A stretch of 6,762 nt of DNA from Asaia bogorensis (lineage in GTDB: Bacteria; Pseudomonadota; Alphaproteobacteria; Acetobacterales; Acetobacteraceae), in the NCBI GenBank assembly GCA_945871455.1, contig CAMBXJ010000241.1:1-6762 (forward strand), written 5' to 3'. Numbering within the stretch: position 1 is the stretch's first letter; every line of letters begins with the position of its first letter. Of this stretch, positions 1 through 6,306 are shown in pieces. The notes under the pieces are model-generated. The model saw nothing but the letters and a program-made list of their open reading frames with translations. It had not been told where the DNA came from and did no database searches. Both the position numbers and the translations under genes were made by a program.

Positions 1-699
1 GCGCTCGCCACGTCGTCCGGTGCATCGGCCGGCGTTCTGGGCCGCCGGGACGGGGCGGTCACGCGCCAGGAAGCGTTGGATCATGCGCTTGCCATCGTGG
101 GCGCCACCGATCTGCCGGTGTCGGCCGATCTGGAAAAGGGTTTTGGCGACCGGCCGGAGGATGCTGCGGAGACCATCCGCCTGGCCGCCGGGATCGGGCT
201 GGCCGGCGGGTCGATCGAGGATGCGTCGGGCGATCCTTCCCGTCCGCTGTTCGATCTTTCGCATGCCACGGATCGGATTGCCGCGGCGGTGGAGGCGGCT
301 CGGGCTTCGGCGCATGGCTTCGTGCTGACGGCGCGGACCGAGAATTTCGTGCGCAATAACCTCGATCTGGACGACACGATCCGTCGACTGGTCGCGTTCG
401 AGGCCGCGGGGGCGGAGGTGCTGATGGCGCCAGGGTTGCCGGATCTGGCCTCGGTGCGGGCGGTCTGCGCGGCTTTGTCGCGGCCGTTCAATTTCATGGG
501 CGGCATTCGCGGGAAGTCGTTCACCGTGGCGGCGCTGGCGGAGGCCGGGGTGAAGCGGGTTAGCCTGGCGACGTCGTTGTATCGGATGGCGATGACCGGA
601 CTGGTCACCGCGGCGCGCGAGGTGAAGGACCATGGCACGTTCGGCTACCTGGACGCGTCCATGACCTCAGCCGAGTCGAACGCTTTCATGCAGGGGTGA
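1..699 (+). CDS. PEP mutase/isocitrate lyase superfamily protein, 5'-truncated
   Basis: The frame is open from base 1, and the protein already matches the family before the first possible start codon (a TTG at 76), so the true start lies left of the window. About 232 residues remain, ending at TGA 697-699; full-length relatives are usually about 250-290 residues. The protein is a TIM-barrel enzyme of the PrpB/PEP phosphonomutase group (COG2513 type), whose members make or break C-C or P-C bonds next to a 2-oxo acid using Mg2+. Numbering from the first visible residue, SADLEKGFGD (41-50) matches the metal-binding DxD region, with Ser in place of the first Asp. SIEDA (71-75) carries the conserved Glu, and ARTENF (111-116) carries the substrate-binding Arg. 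The K(K/R)CGH loop of true isocitrate and methylisocitrate lyases is absent, because SIEDASGDPSRP runs straight into the next helix. The substrate is therefore unknown. The C-terminus (GTFGYLD, then a short helix) looks complete. Its 3' end overlaps pdeM on the other strand. Confidence 0.9.
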   Translation, partial: ALATSSGASAGVLGRRDGAVTRQEALDHALAIVGATDLPVSADLEKGFGDRPEDAAETIRLAAGIGLAGGSIEDASGDPSRPLFDLSHATDRIAAAVEAARASAHGFVLTARTENFVRNNLDLDDTIRRLVAFEAAGAEVLMAPGLPDLASVRAVCAALSRPFNFMGGIRGKSFTVAALAEAGVKRVSLATSLYRMAMTGLVTAAREVKDHGTFGYLDASMTSAESNAFMQG

Positions 700-1380
700 G
701 CCGCCACGACGGGATGCCGCCATGGCAAAGCTGTAGAGCCTGTCTCGACCCAGCAGAAAGACCCGGCCTCCGCGGGGAAACAGGGAGGCGATGGCCGGGT
801 CGCTTACGTCCAATCCTCCGGTGTAGGCGCCGAACGCCGGCATCATGATTCGGTGCGGGGCGGTCACGAAGCAGGGGCGGCTGACGGTGGTGCCTCGGGC
901 GGGGACGGCGGCCTTGGGGTGGTGGTGGCCGACGATTTCGGGGCTGTCGGATCGCGGCAGCGCCTGGTGGCGGAAGCTGATCGGGCCGGTGGCGAACTCG
1001 GTGACCCAGTCGCCGCCGACGCCGTCCGGCGGCGTTGGATCGTGGTTGCCTTGCACCCAGATGAAGCGGTGCGCGCGGGTCATTGCGTTCAGGCGGGTCC
1101 GTTCGCCAGGCGGCAGGCGGGCGGCGCCGGCCGCATCGTGGAACGAATCGCCGAGGGCCACGACACTGGCTGGTTTGTACCGGCGCAGCAGGGAGGCAAG
1201 GCGATCCAGGGTCGCGTGCGTATCCCAAGGTGGCAGCAGCATGCCCTTGCGAGCGAAGGCGGTGCCTTTTTCCAGATGCAGATCGGACAGCACAAGCATC
1301 CCGGTCGCCGGCCAGAACAGCGCGCCGGCGGGGTCGAGCATCAGTCGTTCGCCGGCGAGATGGATGGGGGCGGCGGTCAT
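667..1380 (-). CDS. pdeM: Ligase-associated DNA damage response metallophosphoesterase PdeM
   Basis: The 237-residue protein is a calcineurin-like metallophosphoesterase of the PdeM family. These enzymes are encoded with Lig, Exo and Lhr and are described as Mn2+-dependent phosphodiesterases acting in cytoplasmic DNA repair. The metal-binding motifs appear in order: SDLHLEKG (Asp33, His35), GDSFHD (Asp78, His81, Asp82), GNHDP (Asn112, His113, Asp114) and GHHHPKA (151-157). The SDLHLEKG form, with Glu-Lys-Gly after the D-x-H, is typical of this family rather than of general phosphoesterases. The ATG at 1380 overlaps the helicase TGA as ATGA. I see no Shine-Dalgarno sequence ahead of it, so translational coupling to the helicase is likely. 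After the family core (ending near RVFLLGRDRLY, residues 206-216) there is a tail of about 20 residues, and its last codons overlap the converging lyase-family gene by 33 bp. Confidence 0.93.
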   Translation of the reverse strand: MTAAPIHLAGERLMLDPAGALFWPATGMLVLSDLHLEKGTAFARKGMLLPPWDTHATLDRLASLLRRYKPASVVALGDSFHDAAGAARLPPGERTRLNAMTRAHRFIWVQGNHDPTPPDGVGGDWVTEFATGPISFRHQALPRSDSPEIVGHHHPKAAVPARGTTVSRPCFVTAPHRIMMPAFGAYTGGLDVSDPAIASLFPRGGRVFLLGRDRLYSFAMAASRRGGSPLHESVRLG

Positions 1381-3866
1381 GCGAACAAATCGCGCTGTAC
1401 GGGTACGCGAGTCCGTTTCACACGAACCACCGGTGGCTCCGCCTCGCCAACCGCCTCGGCAATGATCGCCTCGGCTTCGGCCAGCAAAGCGTCCTCATTC
1501 GCATCGCTGCGCACGCTCTCCCGCCCGATTTCCAGCAACACCGGCACCGCGAGCGGCGAAACCCGGGACAACACCATATGCACGATCCGTCCCTTCACCC
1601 GCGTCAGCATGCCGGAAACCCGTCCCAGATCGATCAACCCGCTGGCCGCGTCCTCCCGGGTGGCGCGCAGCAGAATATGGTCCGGCTGATGGCGGCGCAG
1701 CACGTCATAGATCAGGTCGCTGTTCACCGTCACCTGCCGCCGCGACTTCTCCGCGCCCGGCAGGTTCTTCTGGATCAGCCCGGCGATCACCGCGACATTT
1801 CGAAAAGTCCGTTTCAGCATGGAGCTATCGGCCATCCAGGCTTCCAGATCGTCGCCCAGCATGTCCTGATCGAACAGGGACGCGACATCCATCGGTTGGT
1901 AGGCCGACCAGATGCCCAGCACATAGTCCGTCGCAACGAAGCCCAAAGGCCCGAACCCAGCACGTTCCATCCTGCGGGTCAGCAGCATGCCCAGGGTCTG
2001 GTGCGCGTTGCGGCCCTCGAAGCAATAGGCGACCAGATACCAGCGATCGCCACGCGGGAAGGTTTCCACCAGCAGATCGCCGCGGCCGGGCAGGCGAGAA
2101 ACGGCCCGTTGCAGACGCAGCCACTCCCGCACCTGCTCGGGAAAAGGATCCCAGGTCGTCCGATCCTGCAACAGGGCGCGCACCCGGTCGGCCAGGTTGG
2201 TGGTCAGAGGCAGGCGACCGCCGGCATAGGCCGGAACCATCGGATCCCCGGTGCCACCTTCCGCGCATTCCACCGCCATTTCGTGCAGCCGCAGGAAGCG
2301 CAGCAGCCGGCCGGCAAACATGAACGTGTCGCCGGGACGCAGCAGGTTGACGAAATACTCCTCGATCTCGCCCAGCACAGCCCCGGTTCGCCGCTTGCCG
2401 ACCAGGCGCACTTTCAGCAGGGGCGCTTCCACGATGGTGCCGATATTCATCCGATGCTGCGCCGCGATCCGGTTGCCGCGCACATGTATGCGTCCCTCAC
2501 TGTCGCGGAACAGCTTCTTCCACTGGTCGTAGGCGGTCAGGGCGTAACCGCCATCCTCCACGAAGCGCAGTACATCGTCGAAATCGCCCCGCGTCAGGCC
2601 CGCGTACGGGGCTGCCTGGGTGACTTCCGCGAAAACATCGTCGGGCAGGAACGGCGCCGAACAGGCCAGGCCCAGCAGGTGTTGCGCCAGCACGTCCAGA
2701 CCCCCGGGCCGAGGCGGATCGCCGTCCAACTCCCCCGCCTGGACGCCGAGCATGGCGGCTTCGCATTCGAGGACTTCGAAGCGGTTGGCGGGAACCAGGA
2801 TGGCGCGGGATGCTTCGTCCATACGGTGGTTGGCGCGACCAACCCGTTGCACCAGGCGGGAAATCCCCTTCGGCGCGCCGACCTGGATCACCTGCTCCAC
2901 GCCCCCCCAGTCGATCCCCAGATCCAGGGAGGACGTTGCCACCACGGCCCGCAGCGCGCCCGCGGCCATCGCGGCCTCGACCTTCCGACGCTGTGCGACC
3001 TCCAGCGATCCGTGGTGAAGGGCGATCGGCAGGGTCGGGTCGTTCAGCTTCCACAACGCCTGGAACATCAGTTCGGCCTGCGCGCGCGTGTTGACGAACA
3101 CGATCGTCATCCCGGCCTGGCGGATATGGGCCATCACCTGGGGCGCCGCTTCCAGCCCCATATGGCCGGACCAGGACAGGCGACCCTCCGGCAGGGTCAT
3201 GGACAGGGCAGGGGGGGCGCCGTCGCGGACTGCAATCACCCGGCTCGCCCCGACGAATGCCTGGATCGCCCCCGGATGCGCGACCGTCGCCGACAACCCG
3301 ACCCGGCGGGAAGCTGGCGACAGGGAACGCAGGCGCGCGACGCACAGAGCCAGTTGGTCGCCACGCTTGGTGCCGGCCAGAGCATGCACCTCATCCATCA
3401 CGATGCAGCGCAACTGCCCGAAAAACGCCGCCGCATCGGGGGACGAGATCAGCACCGCCAGGCTTTCCGGCGTGGTCAGCAGCAGGTTCGGCGGCGCCGC
3501 CTTCTGGCGCGCTCGCCGGTTGGCCGGGGTGTCCCCGGTGCGGGATTCGATGGTGATGGCCAGACCCATCTGCTCCACCGGGCGGGTCAGGTTGCGGACG
3601 ATGTCGGTGGCCAGCGCCTTAAGCGGGCTGACATATATGGTATGCAGACCCACCCGAGGCGCCGACGCCAGCTCAATCAGACTCGGCAGGAACCCGGCCA
3701 GGGTCTTGCCACCGCCGGTGGGTGCGATCAGCAGCACGCTTTCGCCGTCTCGCGCCGCGTCCAGCATCGCCATCTGGTGCGCGCGCGGTGCCCAGCCCTG
3801 TTCGGCAAACCAGGTGTCGAATGGTTCCGGTAATGTTCCCGCCATGCGGTCAGGTAAGCATATCAT
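1377..3866 (-). CDS. Ligase-associated DNA damage response DEXH-box helicase (Lhr-like)
   Basis: The 829-residue protein is a superfamily 2 helicase of the shorter Lhr type found with DNA ligase, exonuclease and PdeM genes. These enzymes are ATP-driven 3'-5' translocases that unwind nucleic acid duplexes. Visible motifs are Walker A APTGGGKT (48-55), motif Ia YVSPLKALA (78-86), TTPESL, DEVH (158-161), SAT (192-194), motif IV IVFVNTRAQAE (255-265), motif V VVATSSLDLGID (308-319) and motif VI QRVGRANHR (340-348). The remaining 480 or so residues correspond to the winged-helix and Lhr-specific C-terminal domains. The length is normal for this subfamily and much shorter than the roughly 1,500-residue Lhr. 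Two ATG starts compete. The one at 3866 overlaps the glycosyltransferase stop by 17 bp and has a weak AAGAG ahead of it. The one at 3845 lies just after that stop and gives MAGTLPEPF, which better resembles the usual family N-terminus. The gene sits between a glycosyltransferase and pdeM, probably in one transcript; no lig or exo gene is visible. Confidence 0.94.
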   Translation of the reverse strand: MICLPDRMAGTLPEPFDTWFAEQGWAPRAHQMAMLDAARDGESVLLIAPTGGGKTLAGFLPSLIELASAPRVGLHTIYVSPLKALATDIVRNLTRPVEQMGLAITIESRTGDTPANRRARQKAAPPNLLLTTPESLAVLISSPDAAAFFGQLRCIVMDEVHALAGTKRGDQLALCVARLRSLSPASRRVGLSATVAHPGAIQAFVGASRVIAVRDGAPPALSMTLPEGRLSWSGHMGLEAAPQVMAHIRQAGMTIVFVNTRAQAELMFQALWKLNDPTLPIALHHGSLEVAQRRKVEAAMAAGALRAVVATSSLDLGIDWGGVEQVIQVGAPKGISRLVQRVGRANHRMDEASRAILVPANRFEVLECEAAMLGVQAGELDGDPPRPGGLDVLAQHLLGLACSAPFLPDDVFAEVTQAAPYAGLTRGDFDDVLRFVEDGGYALTAYDQWKKLFRDSEGRIHVRGNRIAAQHRMNIGTIVEAPLLKVRLVGKRRTGAVLGEIEEYFVNLLRPGDTFMFAGRLLRFLRLHEMAVECAEGGTGDPMVPAYAGGRLPLTTNLADRVRALLQDRTTWDPFPEQVREWLRLQRAVSRLPGRGDLLVETFPRGDRWYLVAYCFEGRNAHQTLGMLLTRRMERAGFGPLGFVATDYVLGIWSAYQPMDVASLFDQDMLGDDLEAWMADSSMLKRTFRNVAVIAGLIQKNLPGAEKSRRQVTVNSDLIYDVLRRHQPDHILLRATREDAASGLIDLGRVSGMLTRVKGRIVHMVLSRVSPLAVPVLLEIGRESVRSDANEDALLAEAEAIIAEAVGEAEPPVVRVKRTRVPVQRDLFA

Positions 3867-5145
3867 CCAGCTCTTGCGCTACCCGCGTCAGCACACCGTC
3901 CCAATCGCCGCGGTGTCGCTGGCGGAACAGCCAGAACGTTGGATACCAAGGGCTGTCGTCGCGTTCCAACAACCAGCGCCAGTCGGCCTGGCTCGCCACC
4001 AGCAGCCACACCGGCCAACCCATGGCCCCGGCCAGATGCGCCACCGACGTGTCGACCGAAATCACGACGTCCATCAGCGATATCAGGGCCGCGGTATGGG
4101 TAAAATCGGCCAGGGCCAGACTGTGGTCGTGCACATGAGGCAGATTGCGCAGAGCCTCCTTGTCGCTGTCGCGCACGATCGCTTGCAGGACATGGAACTC
4201 GCAATCGGGCCGATCCGTCAGCAATTGTGCGAATTGCGCCAGGGGGATGCTGCGGCGGTAATCGTCCCGATGCGCCGGGTTGCCCGACCAGGCGATGCCG
4301 ATCCGCATCGCGCGTCGGGGCCCCAGGGGACGTCCCAGGCGTGCCCGCCATTCGAAGATCCGCTGCTCGGTCGCGGCCAGATAGGGGATCGGCGCCGGAA
4401 TGCTGTCCAGGTCCGTGTCGAACACCATCGGCAGGCTCAGCAACGGGCAATGCACGTCGAAATCGGGCAGGGGGCGGCCCCGTTCCAGCAGATGGTGCGG
4501 GCCTTTCACCCCGGTCAACAGGGTGCCGATACCCTGTTGCACCTCCAGCACGACCTTGGCGCCACGATCGGCGACCAGCGGCACATAACGGACGAACTGA
4601 ATCGTGTCGCCGAACCCCTGTTCCGCGTGCAGCAGGATGGTGCGCCCGTCGATCGGTTCTCCCGCCCATTGCGGTTGCGTGAACTGACGCTGGTGGGGGC
4701 CGCTGACATGGGTCCGGTATCGAGCCTCATATTTGCGCCACGCCTCCCGAAAGCGGCCGTAGCGCAGCAGCCAGATCCCGTCGCTTTCCTCGGCTTCCGG
4801 CAGGTTCGGGTCCAGCATCAGGGCCTGGCGAATATGGGTCAGCGCTTCCGCATCGCGTCCCATGGCGAACAGCGTGGCGCCCAGGTCGTTCTGCGCCCGC
4901 GCCTGCGCGGGATCGATCAGCAGGGATTGGCGGAGCGCTTTCTCGGCTTCGGGGAATTGCTTCAGGGTGAATTGCAGGTGGCCCAGCAGATAGAGCGCTT
5001 CGTGGTTGCCGGCGTCGTTGGTCAGCGCGATTTTCAGCAGTTGCAGCGCCGGCTCCCACTGATCCGCGTCGTAAGCGTGCAGGGCCGATTGCAGCAGGGT
5101 TTGGACGTACGGAGGCAGGTCTTGCACGCGGTTGCCTGTCAGCAA
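3850..5145 (-). CDS. TPR-containing glycosyltransferase family protein
   Basis: The 431-residue protein has two parts. Residues about 14-140 are tetratricopeptide repeats: recurring helix pairs with Leu/Ala/Tyr and DP at repeat ends, for example SLLIDPAQARAQNDLGA and QALMLDPNLPEA, giving three repeats plus a degenerate fourth. Residues about 165-430 form a GT-B-like transferase domain related to family 9/41-type enzymes. It includes LLHAEQGFGDTIQFVRYVPL (171-190), RIGIAWSGNPAHR (281-293), VISVDTSVAHLAGAMGWPVW (361-380) and DWRWLLERDDSPWYP (388-402). VDTSVAHLAG is the usual nucleotide-sugar side signature. Such proteins are thought to transfer sugars to proteins or surface glycans, with the TPRs binding the acceptor; the substrate here cannot be read from sequence. 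No signal peptide or membrane segment is seen, so it is probably cytoplasmic. The start is uncertain: TTG at 5145 is the first possible start after the upstream in-frame stop, GTG at 5127 is the alternative, and neither has a good Shine-Dalgarno sequence. The gene lies 106 bp after the methyltransferase remnant. Confidence 0.9.
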   Translation of the reverse strand: MLTGNRVQDLPPYVQTLLQSALHAYDADQWEPALQLLKIALTNDAGNHEALYLLGHLQFTLKQFPEAEKALRQSLLIDPAQARAQNDLGATLFAMGRDAEALTHIRQALMLDPNLPEAEESDGIWLLRYGRFREAWRKYEARYRTHVSGPHQRQFTQPQWAGEPIDGRTILLHAEQGFGDTIQFVRYVPLVADRGAKVVLEVQQGIGTLLTGVKGPHHLLERGRPLPDFDVHCPLLSLPMVFDTDLDSIPAPIPYLAATEQRIFEWRARLGRPLGPRRAMRIGIAWSGNPAHRDDYRRSIPLAQFAQLLTDRPDCEFHVLQAIVRDSDKEALRNLPHVHDHSLALADFTHTAALISLMDVVISVDTSVAHLAGAMGWPVWLLVASQADWRWLLERDDSPWYPTFWLFRQRHRGDWDGVLTRVAQELDDMLT

Positions 5146-5251
5146 ACGATCGTGAGGCGAACCCGGGTCTGTGCGGATCCGGGTGACCGCCTGGCCCGGA
5201 CATCCGACGATCCCGGGATCCCGGTACGTGCGGACGCTTGCAACAGGACGG
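5146..5251 (-). repeat. Palindrome-rich spacer between the methyltransferase remnant and the TPR glycosyltransferase
   Basis: This 106-bp gap contains a tandem 8-mer, GATCCCGG at 5209-5216 and again at 5217-5224. The tandem creates two overlapping perfect 12-bp palindromes (5209-5220 and 5213-5224). Further palindromes are ACCCGGGT (5161-5168) and CGGATCCG (5174-5181), and ACCCGG (5161-5166) can also pair with CCGGGT (5179-5184) across a 12-base loop. There is no T-tract on the minus strand, so this is not a classical terminator. It could be an RNA hairpin region, a protein-binding site, or chance in GC-rich DNA. Confidence 0.45.
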
Positions 5252-5950
5252 TCACTTCAAGCCAGTCAGGTCAACCAGGGCGCCATTGATGAACACAGGG
5301 TCCGCTCGTCGCAAGATCGGACGACCGCCGAGCTTGAACTCCAGGCGCTGTTCATAGAGATGCAGCAGATGAAAGTTCCGCGCTTCCATGAAGTCCATAA
5401 AGACGCTGAACTGCACATGGGATTTGTTGTACCGGTTCATCGCGGCTTCCACCTGCACGAACGCAACGCGGTCCAGCATGCCCAGAAAGCCTTTCAGCAC
5501 GTCTAGGTCATGACCCTCGGTATCGATCTTCAGAAAAGAGATGCGGTCGATCTCGTGTTCCTGACAGAACGCGGTGCCGGTCATCGTTTTTACCTCGACG
5601 GTCTCTCCGTCTGGTTCCGCACCGTCCTGGACGATCCTGTCGCCGACACTGGCCTTGGCGCGCCGCATGGTGGCGGTGCCGTTGGAAGAGCTAAGGGCGA
5701 TGTTCTAGGGCGTGATCGATTCGATGTTGGCGACCTTGGCTTTCAGCGTGTCGAACGTCCCCGGCACCGGTTCGAAGGCGTGGATGCGGGTGGTCGGGAA
5801 CGCTTGGGCGTAGCTCAGGCAGCTTTGACCGACATTCGCGCCGACGTCGAAAATGACACTCGGCACGTAGTCGGCGAAGAACCGACGGATATGGCGGAAT
5901 ACCGGAATTTCCCGCACCGGCGGCTTCTGATCTGTCGTCGCGTCGCTCAA
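5252..5950 (-). pseudogene. FkbM family methyltransferase, interrupted by an in-frame TAG
   Basis: Read through its single internal stop, this frame encodes a normal-length FkbM-type SAM-dependent methyltransferase of 232 codons. The N-terminal piece (codons 1-81) holds the SAM-binding motif VIFDVGANVGQS (32-43) and RIHAFEPVPGTF (55-66). Codon 82 is TAG (complement of CTA at 5705-5707). The frame then continues through NIALSSSNGTAT into ISFLKIDTEGHDLDVLKGF (137-155), the conserved D-x-E-G region, and ends with a typical C-terminus at TGA 5252-5254. No frame change is needed, so one base substitution explains the break. The start is TTG at 5950, chosen because GGGAGGT (complement of 5955-5961) sits four to five bases ahead. 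The first ATG after the stop (5668) has no Shine-Dalgarno sequence, so the second half is probably not made. FkbM enzymes O-methylate sugars or related groups and often neighbour glycosyltransferases, as here. A sequencing error or suppression of the amber codon remains possible. Confidence 0.85.
5705..5707 (-). other. Premature amber codon in the FkbM gene
   Basis: The minus strand reads ATC ACG CCC TAG AAC ATC GCC CTT, that is I-T-P-stop-N-I-A-L, in the middle of the methyltransferase fold, between the SAM-binding half and the D-x-E-G half. A C-to-T change of CAG (Gln) would produce it. TTG, TGG, AAG, GAG, TCG or a Tyr codon are also one step away. Confidence 0.9.
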
Positions 5951-5954
5951 AGGG

Positions 5955-5961
5955 ACCTCCC
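5955..5961 (-). promoter_or_regulatory. Shine-Dalgarno sequence fixing the TTG start of the FkbM gene
   Basis: The minus strand reads GGGAGGT, then CCCT, then TTG at 5950. This is a near-perfect anti-16S match at normal spacing. It decides in favour of a TTG start, since no in-frame ATG lies nearby. The signal is intact although the gene is interrupted. Confidence 0.7.
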
Positions 5962-6249
5962 GAAATCGCCGTCATGCTCGATGCTATACGAACCGACATG
6001 CCCGTTGGCCGGTACGCCGCCGCCTGGTCGTCGCCGGGTCAAGCCGGGCAACGGCGGGGGGACGCCTGTCGGTCGATGGTCAGGTCGGCTGGTACGAAGC
6101 GGCCAGAAAAAGCGATCTATCATAACCCGGCCACCCAGCCTGGGCGAGCGAATATCACCGTCACGACCGACACCGCTTGCCCGTGTCACACTGCCGGATG
6201 ACCGTTCCCGCACCGCGATCAGGCCGGGCCGTTGCGCGGGTATGCCGAT

Positions 6250-6279
6250 TTGACCCGCTTCCCCCTCGGTGCAAATAAG
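6250..6279 (+). promoter_or_regulatory. Possible sigma-70-type promoter for the carbohydrate-binding-domain gene
   Basis: TTGACC (6250-6255, five of six bases of TTGACA) is followed after 18 bases by AATAAG (6274-6279, four of six bases of TATAAT). Transcription would then begin near 6286, giving a leader of about 20 bases. AGGCGGA (6294-6300), one mismatch from AGGAGGA, lies six bases before the ATG at 6307 as the ribosome-binding site. The arrangement fits a simple constitutive start, but the -10 element is weak. Confidence 0.4.
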
Positions 6280-6306
6280 ACGGGGCACCAGACAGGCGGA
6301 TCGGCG

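Larger units (their letters stand above)
5951..6306. other. Divergent intergenic region without a supported gene
   Basis: About 356 bp lie between the TTG start of the FkbM gene (-) and the ATG at 6307 (+). Both neighbouring genes must be started from here. I see no convincing coding frame: the frames that cross it show no recognisable motif. On the minus strand, GTATAGC (complement of 5982-5988) is a possible -10 element for the FkbM-led block, with no good -35 at the right distance. A small inverted repeat, CCCAG-C-CTGGG, lies at about 6134-6144. An AT-richer patch at about 6105-6125 (agaaaaagcgatctatcata) contains TATCAT on the plus strand and TATGAT on the minus strand, but no well-placed -35 partner. 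No RNA gene or mobile element was recognised. Confidence 0.6.

Noticed and set aside
81..638. Minus-strand open frame opposite the lyase-family gene
   Set aside because: Low-complexity Ala/Ser/Arg translation with no recognisable domain; the plus strand carries the conserved TIM-barrel motifs.
1083..3833. Very long plus-strand open frame (over 900 codons) opposite the helicase and part of pdeM
   Set aside because: It is rich in Arg, His, Gln and Pro with no family motif. It mirrors the codon bias of the minus-strand helicase, whose complete helicase motifs make that strand the coding one.
3088..5289. Plus-strand open frame of over 700 codons opposite the helicase and glycosyltransferase
   Set aside because: It is an antisense shadow in GC-rich DNA. 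The minus-strand proteins here have clear conserved domains.
5252..5668. Second half of the FkbM gene as an independent gene starting at ATG 5668
   Set aside because: It lacks the SAM-binding half and has no ribosome-binding site. It continues the upstream frame exactly, so it is the tail of one interrupted gene.
5510..6253. Plus-strand open frame crossing the methyltransferase remnant and the intergenic region
   Set aside because: No motifs. Half of it is antisense to the FkbM sequence, and the composition changes to Arg/Pro-rich noise in the intergenic part.
6198..6278. Small plus-strand frame of 26 codons ahead of the 6307 gene
   Set aside because: No Shine-Dalgarno sequence, an Arg/Pro-rich product, and it covers the likely promoter; no support as a leader peptide.
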